From the NCBI RefSeq assembly GCF_009695915.1, contig NZ_VUMZ01000002.1, positions 124,001-188,000 of the forward strand: a stretch of DNA of 64,000 nucleotides, in the 5' to 3' direction. The notes under the pieces were generated by a model. The model made no database searches. It was not told the DNA's origin and was given only the letters and a program-made list of their open reading frames with translations. Each line of letters opens with the position of its first letter. Position 1 is the first letter of the stretch. This DNA is from Hornefia butyriciproducens (GTDB lineage: Bacteria > Bacillota > Clostridia > Peptostreptococcales > Anaerovoracaceae). Below, piece after piece: positions 25,180-32,822 of this stretch. Position numbers and translations under genes: made by a program.

Positions 25180-26661
25180 ATGAGTCAGGCATTGAATGAA
25201 GCAAGACATTATGAAGAGGAGACTGAACTGCAGATCGACGAGACGGAACGACCGGCGTTCCATTTGTCGCCTCGGATCGGATGGATGAATGACCCCAACG
25301 GGTTCTCGTTCTATGGAGGAAAATACCATCTGTTTTATCAGTATTATCCGTACAGCTCACACTGGGGTCCCATGCACTGGGGACACGCCGTCAGCGATGA
25401 TATGATCCGATGGACGTATCTGCCGGCAGCACTTGCGCCGGACGAGTCCTACGACAGGGACGGCTGTTTCTCCGGAAGCGCGGTGACAATGCGCGACGGG
25501 AAACAGCTGCTGATGTATACCGGTGCGGTATCCGAGAAGGAGTTCGGGGGAGCCTTTGTACAGACGCAGAACCTTGCCGTCGGCGACGGACTGGATTATG
25601 TGAAATACAAAGGAAATCCGGTAATTACTGCGGCAGACCTCCCGAAGGGTGGGAGCCCGTATGATTTCCGGGATCCGAAGATGTGGCGGGAGGAGGACGG
25701 AAGCTATGGCGTCGTCATCGCCTGCCGCAATGAAGGCGGATACACGCAGGTTGTGCTGTTCCGCAGCGAGGACGGGATGCGATGGGATTTCGATACTGTC
25801 CTGGCAGAGAATCATGACCGCATCGGCCGGATGTGGGAATGCCCCGATTTCTTCCGGCTGGACGGGAAATATGTGCTGCTGGTCAGCGCCATGGACATGC
25901 TGCCGTCAGGGATGGAATATCACAGCGGAAACAACTGCGTGTACTTTGTCGGCGAATACGATCGGGAAACAGGGATCTTCACGGAGGAATGCGACCATGC
26001 GGCGGATTATGGCATCGACTTCTATGCGGCGCAGACAACGCTGACGCCGGACGGGAGAAGGGTTATGATCGGCTGGATGCAGAATCCGGACACGACGAGT
26101 CTGCGGACGCTTACACATCCGGTATTCGGGCAGATGAGTATCCCGCGGGAGCTTTCGGTTCGGGACGGGGTGCTGTACCAGACTCCGGTCAGAGAACTTT
26201 CCGCATACCGCACAGACCCGGTGGTGAGAGAAAATGTTCGGCTGGATGACGCAGATCTGAGCATTCACGGAATCAGCGGCAGGCTGGTGGATCTGGAGGT
26301 GGAGATCCGGGCGCAGGACCCGGTGGAAGGATACAGAGAGTTCCGGTGCCGCTTCGCCTGCGATGAGAGGTTTTACACGGAGTTCTGCTTCCGCCCGAAG
26401 GATTCGGTGATTTCCATCGACCGGAAATTCTCGGGCCAGAGACGGGCGATCATCCGTCACAGAGAGGCGGGTATCAGCCACGAGAACGGGAGGCTTAGTT
26501 TCCGGATGATCCTGGACCGGTACAGCGCAGAAGTCTTTGTAAACGGAGGAGAAAAGGTCATGACCGTCACCCTGGAGACGCCCCGGGAGGCGGAGGGAAT
26601 CTCCTTCCATGTAAAAGGAAAAGCGATACTGAATATAAAAAAATACCGCCTGGAAATCTGA
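25180..26661 (+). CDS. GH32 beta-fructosidase/sucrose(-6-phosphate) hydrolase
   Basis: Hydrolyses sucrose or short fructo-oligosaccharides. The 493-residue protein has all three GH32 catalytic motifs: WMNDPNG (nucleophile Asp 38), FRDPK (Asp 165, transition-state stabiliser) and WECPD (acid/base Glu 220), then a C-terminal beta-sandwich ending in SAEVFVNGGEKVMT. No signal peptide is present, so it acts in the cytoplasm on sugar brought in by the co-encoded ABC importer. Because the importer does not phosphorylate, free sucrose, kestose or sucrose released from raffinose by the nearby alpha-galactosidase is a more likely substrate than sucrose-6-phosphate. Confidence 0.94.
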   Translation: MSQALNEARHYEEETELQIDETERPAFHLSPRIGWMNDPNGFSFYGGKYHLFYQYYPYSSHWGPMHWGHAVSDDMIRWTYLPAALAPDESYDRDGCFSGSAVTMRDGKQLLMYTGAVSEKEFGGAFVQTQNLAVGDGLDYVKYKGNPVITAADLPKGGSPYDFRDPKMWREEDGSYGVVIACRNEGGYTQVVLFRSEDGMRWDFDTVLAENHDRIGRMWECPDFFRLDGKYVLLVSAMDMLPSGMEYHSGNNCVYFVGEYDRETGIFTEECDHAADYGIDFYAAQTTLTPDGRRVMIGWMQNPDTTSLRTLTHPVFGQMSIPRELSVRDGVLYQTPVRELSAYRTDPVVRENVRLDDADLSIHGISGRLVDLEVEIRAQDPVEGYREFRCRFACDERFYTEFCFRPKDSVISIDRKFSGQRRAIIRHREAGISHENGRLSFRMILDRYSAEVFVNGGEKVMTVTLETPREAEGISFHVKGKAILNIKKYRLEI

Positions 26662-26705
26662 TTCAGGACGGAACCGTTATCGGGATAAGAAAAAGGAGAG
26701 AAGAA

Positions 26706-27818
26706 ATGGCAAATTTGTCTTTGAAGGGAATTCAGAAAATATATCCCAACGGCTATCATGCCGTGACTGATTTCAATCTGGAGGTGGAGGATAAAGAATT
26801 CATTATCTTTGTCGGACCCTCCGGCTGCGGGAAGTCTACTACGCTGCGGATGATCGCGGGTCTGGAGGACATTTCAGAGGGTGAATTCCGCATCGACGGG
26901 AAGTTGATGAACGATGTGGAGCCGAAGGATCGGGACATCGCCATGGTGTTTCAGAGCTATGCGCTGTACCCGCACATGACCGTATATGACAATATGGCCT
27001 TCGCGCTGAAACTGAGGAAGCTGCCGAAGGACGAGATCGACCGTAAGGTTCGTGAGGCGGCCCGTATTCTGGATCTGGAGAAACTGCTGGACAGAAAACC
27101 GAAGGCGCTTTCCGGCGGTCAGCGTCAGCGTGTCGCCATGGGCCGTGCCATCGTCAGAAACCCCAAGGTATTCCTGATGGACGAGCCTCTGTCCAACCTG
27201 GACGCCAAGCTGAGAGTCCAGATGCGGATTGAAATTTCCAAAATCCATGAGAGGCTGGGCGCTACGATAATCTATGTAACACACGATCAGACAGAGGCGA
27301 TGACGCTGGGAACGCGGATCGTCGTCATGAAGCAGGGCGTGGTGCAGCAGATCGATACGCCGGATAATCTCTACAGCAGACCGTGCAATCTGTTTGTCGC
27401 AGGATTCATCGGCTCGCCGCAGATGAATTTCATGGATGCGAAGGTGAGCGTTGACGGCGAGAACGTGACTCTTGCTGTCGGAGAGCATGTACTTCATGTG
27501 CCGGAAGACAAAAAACAGGCTCTGATCGACGGCGGCTATGACGGCAAAACCGTCGTTCTCGGCATCCGTCCGGAGGATATTTCCGATGACGAAGAATTCA
27601 TCAAAGCCAATCCGGACTGTGTGATCCGTTCGAAGATTAAGGTGTACGAGATGCTGGGGGCTGAAGCGTATCTCTACTTTGATGTTGAGGGAACGCAGGT
27701 CACCGCGCGGGTGAATTCCAACACGCAGCTGCGTCAGGGCTCCGATGCGGTGTTCGCGCTTGACATGTCAAAGATTCACCTCTTCGACAAAGAAACCGAG
27801 AAGAATATTCTTTTCTAA
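26706..27818 (+). CDS. Sugar ABC transporter ATP-binding protein (MsmK/UgpC type)
   Basis: Energises the sugar importer. The 370-residue protein has Walker A GPSGCGKST (residues 38-46), Q-loop VFQSYALYPHMT, signature LSGGQRQRVAMGRA, Walker B VFLMDEPLSNLDAKLR and the TOBE-type C-terminal regulatory domain of the MalK/MsmK class. In many Firmicutes a single unlinked MsmK serves several importers; here it is the last gene of the sugar operon, 44 bases after GH32, and may still serve other CUT1 systems. Confidence 0.94.
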   Translation: MANLSLKGIQKIYPNGYHAVTDFNLEVEDKEFIIFVGPSGCGKSTTLRMIAGLEDISEGEFRIDGKLMNDVEPKDRDIAMVFQSYALYPHMTVYDNMAFALKLRKLPKDEIDRKVREAARILDLEKLLDRKPKALSGGQRQRVAMGRAIVRNPKVFLMDEPLSNLDAKLRVQMRIEISKIHERLGATIIYVTHDQTEAMTLGTRIVVMKQGVVQQIDTPDNLYSRPCNLFVAGFIGSPQMNFMDAKVSVDGENVTLAVGEHVLHVPEDKKQALIDGGYDGKTVVLGIRPEDISDDEEFIKANPDCVIRSKIKVYEMLGAEAYLYFDVEGTQVTARVNSNTQLRQGSDAVFALDMSKIHLFDKETEKNILF

Positions 27819-27831
27819 ACTGCTCTATACT

Positions 27832-27879
27832 ACAGCGAAAGCGGGTGTTCTGCTATGGCGGGATGCCCGCTTTTGCTGT
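27832..27879 (+). terminator. Hairpin ending the sugar operon
   Basis: ACAGCGAAAGCGGG pairs with CCCGCTTTTGCTGT over 14 bases (one G-U), with a 20-base loop. It lies 13 bases after the ATPase gene. The T run is inside the stem rather than after it, so termination efficiency is uncertain. Confidence 0.6.
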
Positions 27880-27965
27880 GGAGGAGAATATCCCCCGTAA
27901 TGAGTAAAAATTTAGAATATTACAAATCAACCTTTAGGGGGATATGCAAAGAATAATTTTTACGA

Positions 27966-27990
27966 ATAAAATATATTGTTAATATTTTAT
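27966..27990. promoter_or_regulatory. AT-rich inverted repeat upstream of the crotonase gene
   Basis: ATAAAATAT-N7-ATATTTTAT, a perfect 9-bp inverted repeat in a very AT-rich stretch where a weak TAATAT -10 (27980-27985) can be drawn. A regulator site or promoter element for the metabolic island is possible. Confidence 0.4.
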
Positions 27991-28021
27991 GACGGATCAG
28001 TAACGAAACGAGGTGATAGTG

Positions 28022-28807
28022 ATGAAAACGCTTTTGGACAAAAGGGATGGCATTGGAATTATAACAATGAACTGTCCGGATAATCTGAATGCGATTGATG
28101 TAGAGATGTCTGCAGAGCTTCTGGAGAGACTGCAGTCATGTGATCAGGATGATGAGATCAAGGTGGTTGTTCTGCGTTCTGGCGCAAAAGCTTTTTCTGC
28201 GGGAGGGGATCTGGTATATAGTTACAAAAAACTTCAGGCAGGAGATGACATTGATTTTACCGAGCTGGTGGAGAATGTGGGTAAACTGGTTTTAGAGATA
28301 AAGACAATGAGGAAACTGGTCATCACACAAGTGGATGGTGTCGCCGCAGGAGCAGGAGCCAGTCTGGCAATTTCAGGAGATATTGTTCTTTTGTCAGACA
28401 GAGCAACGCTGGTACAGGCTTTTGTTAATGTAGGGCTGGTACCAGACACCGGTGGAACGTATCTGTTAACCCATTCTCTAGGTATGGCACAGGCGATGAA
28501 ATTTATGATTACAGGAGAGCCGATGAAATCGGCGGATGCTTTGGCTTTCGGCTTGGCAACAGAGGTTGTGGAGTCTAAGGAACTGGAGGCTGTAACGGAG
28601 AAGTGGGCGAATAAAATCGCAAAAGGACCACTGAAAGCATATGAGAATTTGAAGCGGCAGGTTTATTACGCAGCCTATCGAGAGTTGCCTATGTATCTGG
28701 AAAATGGTGAAAAACCGACACAATTGAAGGTTAGCCATAGCAGTGATTTCAGGGAAGGTGTTGCAGCCTTTGTCGAAAAAAGAAAACCGCAGTTCCAGGG
28801 AAAATAG
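28022..28807 (+). CDS. Crotonase superfamily acyl-CoA isomerase (PaaG/ECI-like)
   Basis: A 261-residue crotonase with the oxyanion-hole segments AFSAGGDL and VAAGAGASLA. The two catalytic glutamates of true enoyl-CoA hydratases are replaced (Ser in GASLA and Phe in VQAFVNVG), while VGLVPDTGGTYLL carries the Asp that PaaG-type isomerases use. It is therefore more likely a double-bond or ring isomerase than a hydratase. ATG 28022 follows AGGTGA; a GTG three codons earlier overlaps that site. A terminator follows, so the gene forms its own unit at the left edge of the low-GC island. Confidence 0.8.
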   Translation: MKTLLDKRDGIGIITMNCPDNLNAIDVEMSAELLERLQSCDQDDEIKVVVLRSGAKAFSAGGDLVYSYKKLQAGDDIDFTELVENVGKLVLEIKTMRKLVITQVDGVAAGAGASLAISGDIVLLSDRATLVQAFVNVGLVPDTGGTYLLTHSLGMAQAMKFMITGEPMKSADALAFGLATEVVESKELEAVTEKWANKIAKGPLKAYENLKRQVYYAAYRELPMYLENGEKPTQLKVSHSSDFREGVAAFVEKRKPQFQGK

Positions 28808-28853
28808 ATGACGGTATGAGCAGAGGAGAGCATTCGAAGAATCATACAACATG

Positions 28854-28885
28854 AAAGAGCAGACGCGAAAGCGATCTGCTCTTTT
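28854..28885 (+). terminator. Terminator of the crotonase gene
   Basis: AAAGAGCAGA, an inner CGC-GAAA-GCG, then TCTGCTCTTTT: a long stem with T-rich 3' side. It separates the crotonase from the E1/E2 operon. Confidence 0.85.
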
Positions 28886-29011
28886 AAAAAATCATAAAAA
28901 GGGGTGATACGGGCCGAGAAGAACAACATCATTCCGGGGTGCGATGTAGAAGCGAGGGAGGTCTGATAGGATGGTTACAACGTAAACAAAATCGAAAGAG
29001 GAGGTAAACGA

Positions 29012-29803
29012 ATGGTAAGTATCGAACTGAAGGATCGTGTCGCAATTCTCACCGGTGCTGCGACCGGGCTCGGTAAGGAGACGGCATGTCTAATGGCAGA
29101 TTGCGGTGCCAACATCGTGATAGGCGACATGAACGTTGCGGGAGCAGAAGATGCAGCTAAGGAGATTGCAGATAAGTATGGTGTCCAGGCATATGCAGCA
29201 GAGTGTGATGTAACTGATGCAGTTCAGGTAAAGAAAATGTTTGAACTTGCGAAGGACAAGTTTGGCAAGATTGACATCGTTGTAAATGCCGCAGGAATAT
29301 GCGTTTATCAGATGTTGCACGAGGCGGATCCGGATGCAGTTGCAAAGATGATGGACATCAACATCAACGGTACTGATATTATCGACAAGCTGGCTCTTGC
29401 GTATATGAAGGAACAGGGAGAAGGAAGAGTTATCAATTTTTCATCCGTGGCAGGCCGTGGCGGAAGCATTCTGGTTCCCCATTATGCTATGACGAAGGCT
29501 GCGATCATCAACTTGACCCAGAGTTACGCTATGTTGGGAGCCAAATTCGGTTTGCAGTACAATGCAGTGTGCCCAGGCATCATCAAGACAGATATTTGGA
29601 TGAAATATTTGAGGCAGATTATTCCGGGTGATGAGGAGAAGCAGGACGCATTCTTTGACAAATTCTGTTCTGATCATATTCCGCTTGCGAGACCGCAGGA
29701 GACAACAGATATTGCAAATGCGGTGCTGTTCCTTTCTTCTGATTTGGCAAAGAACATTACAGGACAGGCATTGAATATTTGTGGCGGTATGCACATGGAT
29801 TGA
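29012..29803 (+). CDS. Short-chain dehydrogenase/reductase
   Basis: A 263-residue classical SDR with the cofactor loop TGAATGLG (residues 15-22), NAAG (near 91), the serine in NFSSVAGRGG and the catalytic YAMTK. An Asp-rich GDMN after the second beta strand suggests NAD(H) preference. AGGAGGTAAACG precedes the ATG. It is first in a run with the lipoyl protein, E2, E1alpha and E1beta, so it probably oxidises an alcohol to the keto compound that the complex cleaves, or handles a 3-hydroxyacyl intermediate; the sequence alone does not tell which. Confidence 0.88.
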   Translation: MVSIELKDRVAILTGAATGLGKETACLMADCGANIVIGDMNVAGAEDAAKEIADKYGVQAYAAECDVTDAVQVKKMFELAKDKFGKIDIVVNAAGICVYQMLHEADPDAVAKMMDININGTDIIDKLALAYMKEQGEGRVINFSSVAGRGGSILVPHYAMTKAAIINLTQSYAMLGAKFGLQYNAVCPGIIKTDIWMKYLRQIIPGDEEKQDAFFDKFCSDHIPLARPQETTDIANAVLFLSSDLAKNITGQALNICGGMHMD

Positions 29804-29823
29804 TAAAAAGAAGGGAGAAAATA

Positions 29824-30063
29824 ATGGCTAAGTATGAGGTAAACATGCCGAAATTCGGCGCGACGATGGAAGATGGAGAGATTGTTGAGTGGTATAAGAA
29901 CGTCGGAGATCCGGTGAAAAAGGGCGACAAACTCTGCAGTATTATGACAGAAAAACTGACCAATGACCTGGAAGCGATGCATGACGGGACTCTGACGGAG
30001 ATCAATACGCAGGTTGGTGAGAAGGCTAACTGCGGCGACATCATCGGATACATCGAGGACTAA
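29824..30063 (+). CDS. Stand-alone lipoyl-domain carrier protein
   Basis: A 79-residue protein that is only a lipoyl domain: VNMPKFGATMEDGEIVEWY at the start, the lipoylation loop TEKLTND with the target Lys 44, and GEKANCGDIIGYI at the end. Normally such a domain is the N-terminus of E2. Here it is a separate gene 14 bases before the E2 catalytic-domain gene, each with its own ribosome site. The start at 29824 follows AAGAAGGGAGA. It presumably shuttles the acyl group from E1 to E2 and is re-oxidised by the E3 of this island. A glycine-cleavage H protein is excluded by length and by the E2-type sequence. Confidence 0.9.
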   Translation: MAKYEVNMPKFGATMEDGEIVEWYKNVGDPVKKGDKLCSIMTEKLTNDLEAMHDGTLTEINTQVGEKANCGDIIGYIED

Positions 30064-30077
30064 AAGGTGGTGAAATC

Positions 30078-30800
30078 ATGCAGGTGGGCGAAACTACGCA
30101 GGATGGTAAAACTATAAGTAAAATTGAGAAGATGATCGGAATCCGCAAGTTGACACTGGATTCTCTTCAGGAAAGTATGCGCAGAGCACCTCAGGTTTCG
30201 GGGTTTGTTCATGCAGATGTGAGCGGTGTGGTCAAACTGAGAGCGAAGTTAAAAGAAGAGGGATACAAAGTAAGTATCACAGATATTTTTGTAAAGCTCG
30301 CAGCTATGGCTATCGAGAAACATCCTGAGGTGAATTGCTCTCGGACAGAAAGTGAACTGATTTACTACTCTTCGATCAATATGGGTGTCGCCGTGGGTAC
30401 ACCCACGGGACAGCTTATTGTTCCAGTAATCAAAAACTGTGAAAGTAAGTCTTTGCTGGACATTTCTGCGGGAATGAAGGAAATCCAGGAGAAGGTCAAG
30501 AGCAATCAGCTCACCATGGATATGATGGAGGGTGGAACCTTCACATTGAGCAGCATTGGGATGTTTAATGTGGATAATGCGGATCCCATTCTGAATGTGC
30601 CCCAATCTGGAATCATCGCTGTTGGACGAATTCAGAATGAGCCGGTGGTATTGGAGGACATGTCCATTGGGATCTGCCCCAAAGCTTACCTTTCAATTAC
30701 CCTTGATCATGGCGCTATCAACGGTGCCCCAGCCTCGATGTTCATGAGGACGTTCTCGGAGATGGCCGCGGTGGCGGATCAGATAATCACGATAGAATAG
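30078..30800 (+). CDS. 2-oxo acid dehydrogenase-type E2 acyltransferase catalytic domain, lacking lipoyl and subunit-binding domains
   Basis: A 240-residue protein covering only the E2 catalytic domain, with family stretches IRKLTLDSLQESM, ITDIFVKLAAMA, INMGVAVGTPTGQLIVPVI (two parts: INMGVAVGTP, TGQLIVPVI), GTFTLSSIGMF and PILNVPQSGIIAVG. The signature usually read DHRxxDG is here DHGAINGAP: the catalytic His 211 is kept, but the Arg is Gly and the Asp is Asn 215. Neither a lipoyl domain nor a peripheral-subunit-binding domain precedes it. It transfers the acyl group from the lipoyl protein to CoA, if active. GGTGGTGA precedes the ATG. Confidence 0.88.
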   Translation: MQVGETTQDGKTISKIEKMIGIRKLTLDSLQESMRRAPQVSGFVHADVSGVVKLRAKLKEEGYKVSITDIFVKLAAMAIEKHPEVNCSRTESELIYYSSINMGVAVGTPTGQLIVPVIKNCESKSLLDISAGMKEIQEKVKSNQLTMDMMEGGTFTLSSIGMFNVDNADPILNVPQSGIIAVGRIQNEPVVLEDMSIGICPKAYLSITLDHGAINGAPASMFMRTFSEMAAVADQIITIE

Positions 30801-30810
30801 GAGGATCATT

Positions 30811-31776
30811 ATGAAATATCCAAAAGAATACTACATGGACACATATGAGAAGCTGACTTTTGCCAGGCAGTATGAGATGAAGGTCCCGGAACTGCTGGCG
30901 ACAGGAAAGCTCCCTGGATTTTACCACCTGGCTGTTGGTCAGGAGGCGATTCAGATGGCAATCTATCTGGAGAAGGAGGACGCCGACTGGCTGAGTCCGC
31001 ACCCGAGATGTCATCCGCTGTATGCGTTGACATGCGGAATTAACGACTTTACTACCGAGATGATCGGCAGAAAGAGTTCCTTGTGTGGGGGAGTTGCCAG
31101 CTATGTGCATATCTTCTCGCCAGAGCATCACATTTGCCCATCTAACGGTCTAATGGGCGAAAATCAGGCTATCGGCGCAGGTTTCGGTTTGGCTCTAACC
31201 GAATTTGATGACACTGAAGGTTGTTTGATTCTGGGAATCGGCGATGGGACTCTGGAAGAGGGTGCAGTCAACGAAGTGATGAATGTGATTGCATCAAGAA
31301 ATTTGAAGGTTTGCATGATCATCGAGAACAATGATATTACGATTTCCACACGCAAGCACGATGTCAGTCGTCTGAGGGATCCGGGAGAAAGAGCATATGG
31401 AATGGGTCTTCCCGTCATGTTTGGAGACGGTAATGATATCTTCGAGGCAAGAGAACTGATCCGTATCGGTCTGGAGAAAGCTCGTAGAGGTGAGCCGAAT
31501 GTGATATCGCTGAAAACCTATCGTCTGAGAGGACATTTCGAGGGTGATCCTACTGTGTATCGGGATCCTGCCGAGACAGAAGAAGCGATGAAGCACGAGC
31601 CGGTGAAACGTTGCCGCGAATTCCTGATGTCCAAAGGCATTGCTACGGAAGAAGAGTTAAATGCTATCGATGAGGCACAGGGCAAGATAGTCAACGCCGC
31701 CTTTGAGCAGGCAGTGCAGGCGGAAATTCCTACACCGGAAGACGTTATCGGGCCGGAACTTGTTTTCGCAGACTGA
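30811..31776 (+). CDS. Thiamine-diphosphate-dependent dehydrogenase E1 alpha (acetoin dehydrogenase type)
   Basis: A 321-residue E1 alpha. His 39 in GFYHLAVGQEA and the thiamine-diphosphate motif GDGTLEEGAVNEV ending at IENND (about residues 143-174) are intact. The later segment RGHFEGDPTVYR resembles the acetoin-dehydrogenase branch more than pyruvate dehydrogenases, where an HSMSDP-type sequence is usual; this comparison is from memory. The complex would therefore cleave a hydroxyketone, diketone or 2-oxo acid to an acyl group. AGGAGG lies before the ATG; E1 beta follows after 17 bases. Confidence 0.9.
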   Translation: MKYPKEYYMDTYEKLTFARQYEMKVPELLATGKLPGFYHLAVGQEAIQMAIYLEKEDADWLSPHPRCHPLYALTCGINDFTTEMIGRKSSLCGGVASYVHIFSPEHHICPSNGLMGENQAIGAGFGLALTEFDDTEGCLILGIGDGTLEEGAVNEVMNVIASRNLKVCMIIENNDITISTRKHDVSRLRDPGERAYGMGLPVMFGDGNDIFEARELIRIGLEKARRGEPNVISLKTYRLRGHFEGDPTVYRDPAETEEAMKHEPVKRCREFLMSKGIATEEELNAIDEAQGKIVNAAFEQAVQAEIPTPEDVIGPELVFAD

Positions 31777-31793
31777 GAAAGGAGATGGAAATC

Positions 31794-32765
31794 ATGGCAG
31801 AAATGACAATGATACAGGCTCTGAATACCGCATTGAAAGAGGAAATGGAGCGTGACGAAAACGTATTTCTGATGGGCGAAGATATCAGAGAGATGGGAAG
31901 TACTTTTGGCGTAACCACCGGACTCTATAAGATATGGCCGGATCGTGTGATCAACACACCTCTTGCAGAGGCTGGAACCGCCAATATGTGCGTGGGGGCA
32001 GCGCTGTACGGGAAGCGTCCGGTGTTTGAGATCATGTTCGCAGACTTTAGTACTTTGATTTATGATGCCATTGTCAATCAGGCATCCAAGATGAGATACA
32101 TGTCTCACGGAAAGGTATGCTGCCCGGTGGTATTCCGCGGACCTCAGGGTGCTGGCGGAGGAATTGGTGCGCATCACAGCCAGACCGTAGACAGCTGGTT
32201 CATGAATGCCCCGGGTTTGAAGATGGTAGAACCCTCTACTCCACAGGATGCTTACGGATTGATGAAGGCCTCTATCAGGGACAACAACCCGGTGCTGTTT
32301 TGGGAACACAAAGCGCTGTATAGGGTTCCCGGTGATGTACAGACTGGTGAAGATCAGATCGTTCCTATCGGAAAAGCTAAGGTATGCAAGGAAGGAACAG
32401 ATATTACAGTCGTTGCAGGACAGCTGATGCTCATGCGCATCTTCAAGCTCCTGCCTGAGCTGGAAAAGGCCGGAATCAGTATTGAACTGATTGATCCGAG
32501 GACAATCAAACCCTTTGATTATGAAACCGTTGAGGCATCTGTACGGAAGACAGGAAGACTGCTGATGGTGGCAGAGGGCTGCCGTGAAGGTAACTGGACT
32601 GCGGACATAGCCTCCAATATTGGGGAAACATGCTACAATGCTTTGAAGGGACCGATCAGAAGACTGGGTGCAATCGATTCACCAATACCGTATGCGACAG
32701 CAGAGCTCTTCATGATTCCAAGTGAAGACAGTATTGCTAAGACCATTAAGGAAATGGTGAAATAG
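31794..32765 (+). CDS. Thiamine-diphosphate-dependent dehydrogenase E1 beta
   Basis: A 323-residue transketolase-like beta subunit with FLMGEDIREMGSTFG, the NTPLAEAGTANMCVGAALYG segment (as NTPLAEAG, then MCVGAALYG), RGPQGAGGGIGAHHSQ and a C-terminal domain with IDPRTIKPFD. It forms the alpha2beta2 E1 with the preceding gene. I choose ATG 31794, nine bases after AAAGGAG; an ATG at 31785 overlaps that ribosome site. It is the last gene of the first operon half and ends 58 bases before the convergent LuxR gene. Confidence 0.92.
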   Translation: MAEMTMIQALNTALKEEMERDENVFLMGEDIREMGSTFGVTTGLYKIWPDRVINTPLAEAGTANMCVGAALYGKRPVFEIMFADFSTLIYDAIVNQASKMRYMSHGKVCCPVVFRGPQGAGGGIGAHHSQTVDSWFMNAPGLKMVEPSTPQDAYGLMKASIRDNNPVLFWEHKALYRVPGDVQTGEDQIVPIGKAKVCKEGTDITVVAGQLMLMRIFKLLPELEKAGISIELIDPRTIKPFDYETVEASVRKTGRLLMVAEGCREGNWTADIASNIGETCYNALKGPIRRLGAIDSPIPYATAELFMIPSEDSIAKTIKEMVK

Positions 32766-32776
32766 GACACTGACAA

Positions 32777-32809
32777 AAAAGACGATACCGGCAGTTGATG
32801 CCGGTATCG
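32777..32809 (-). terminator. Terminator of the luxR-type gene
   Basis: CGATACCGGC-AGTTGAT-GCCGGTATCG forms a perfect 10-bp stem (32783-32809). On the minus strand it is followed by TCTTTTTTG, so it ends the leftward regulator transcript; it may also slow the rightward one. Confidence 0.85.
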
Positions 32810-32822
32810 ACGATTATAAACC

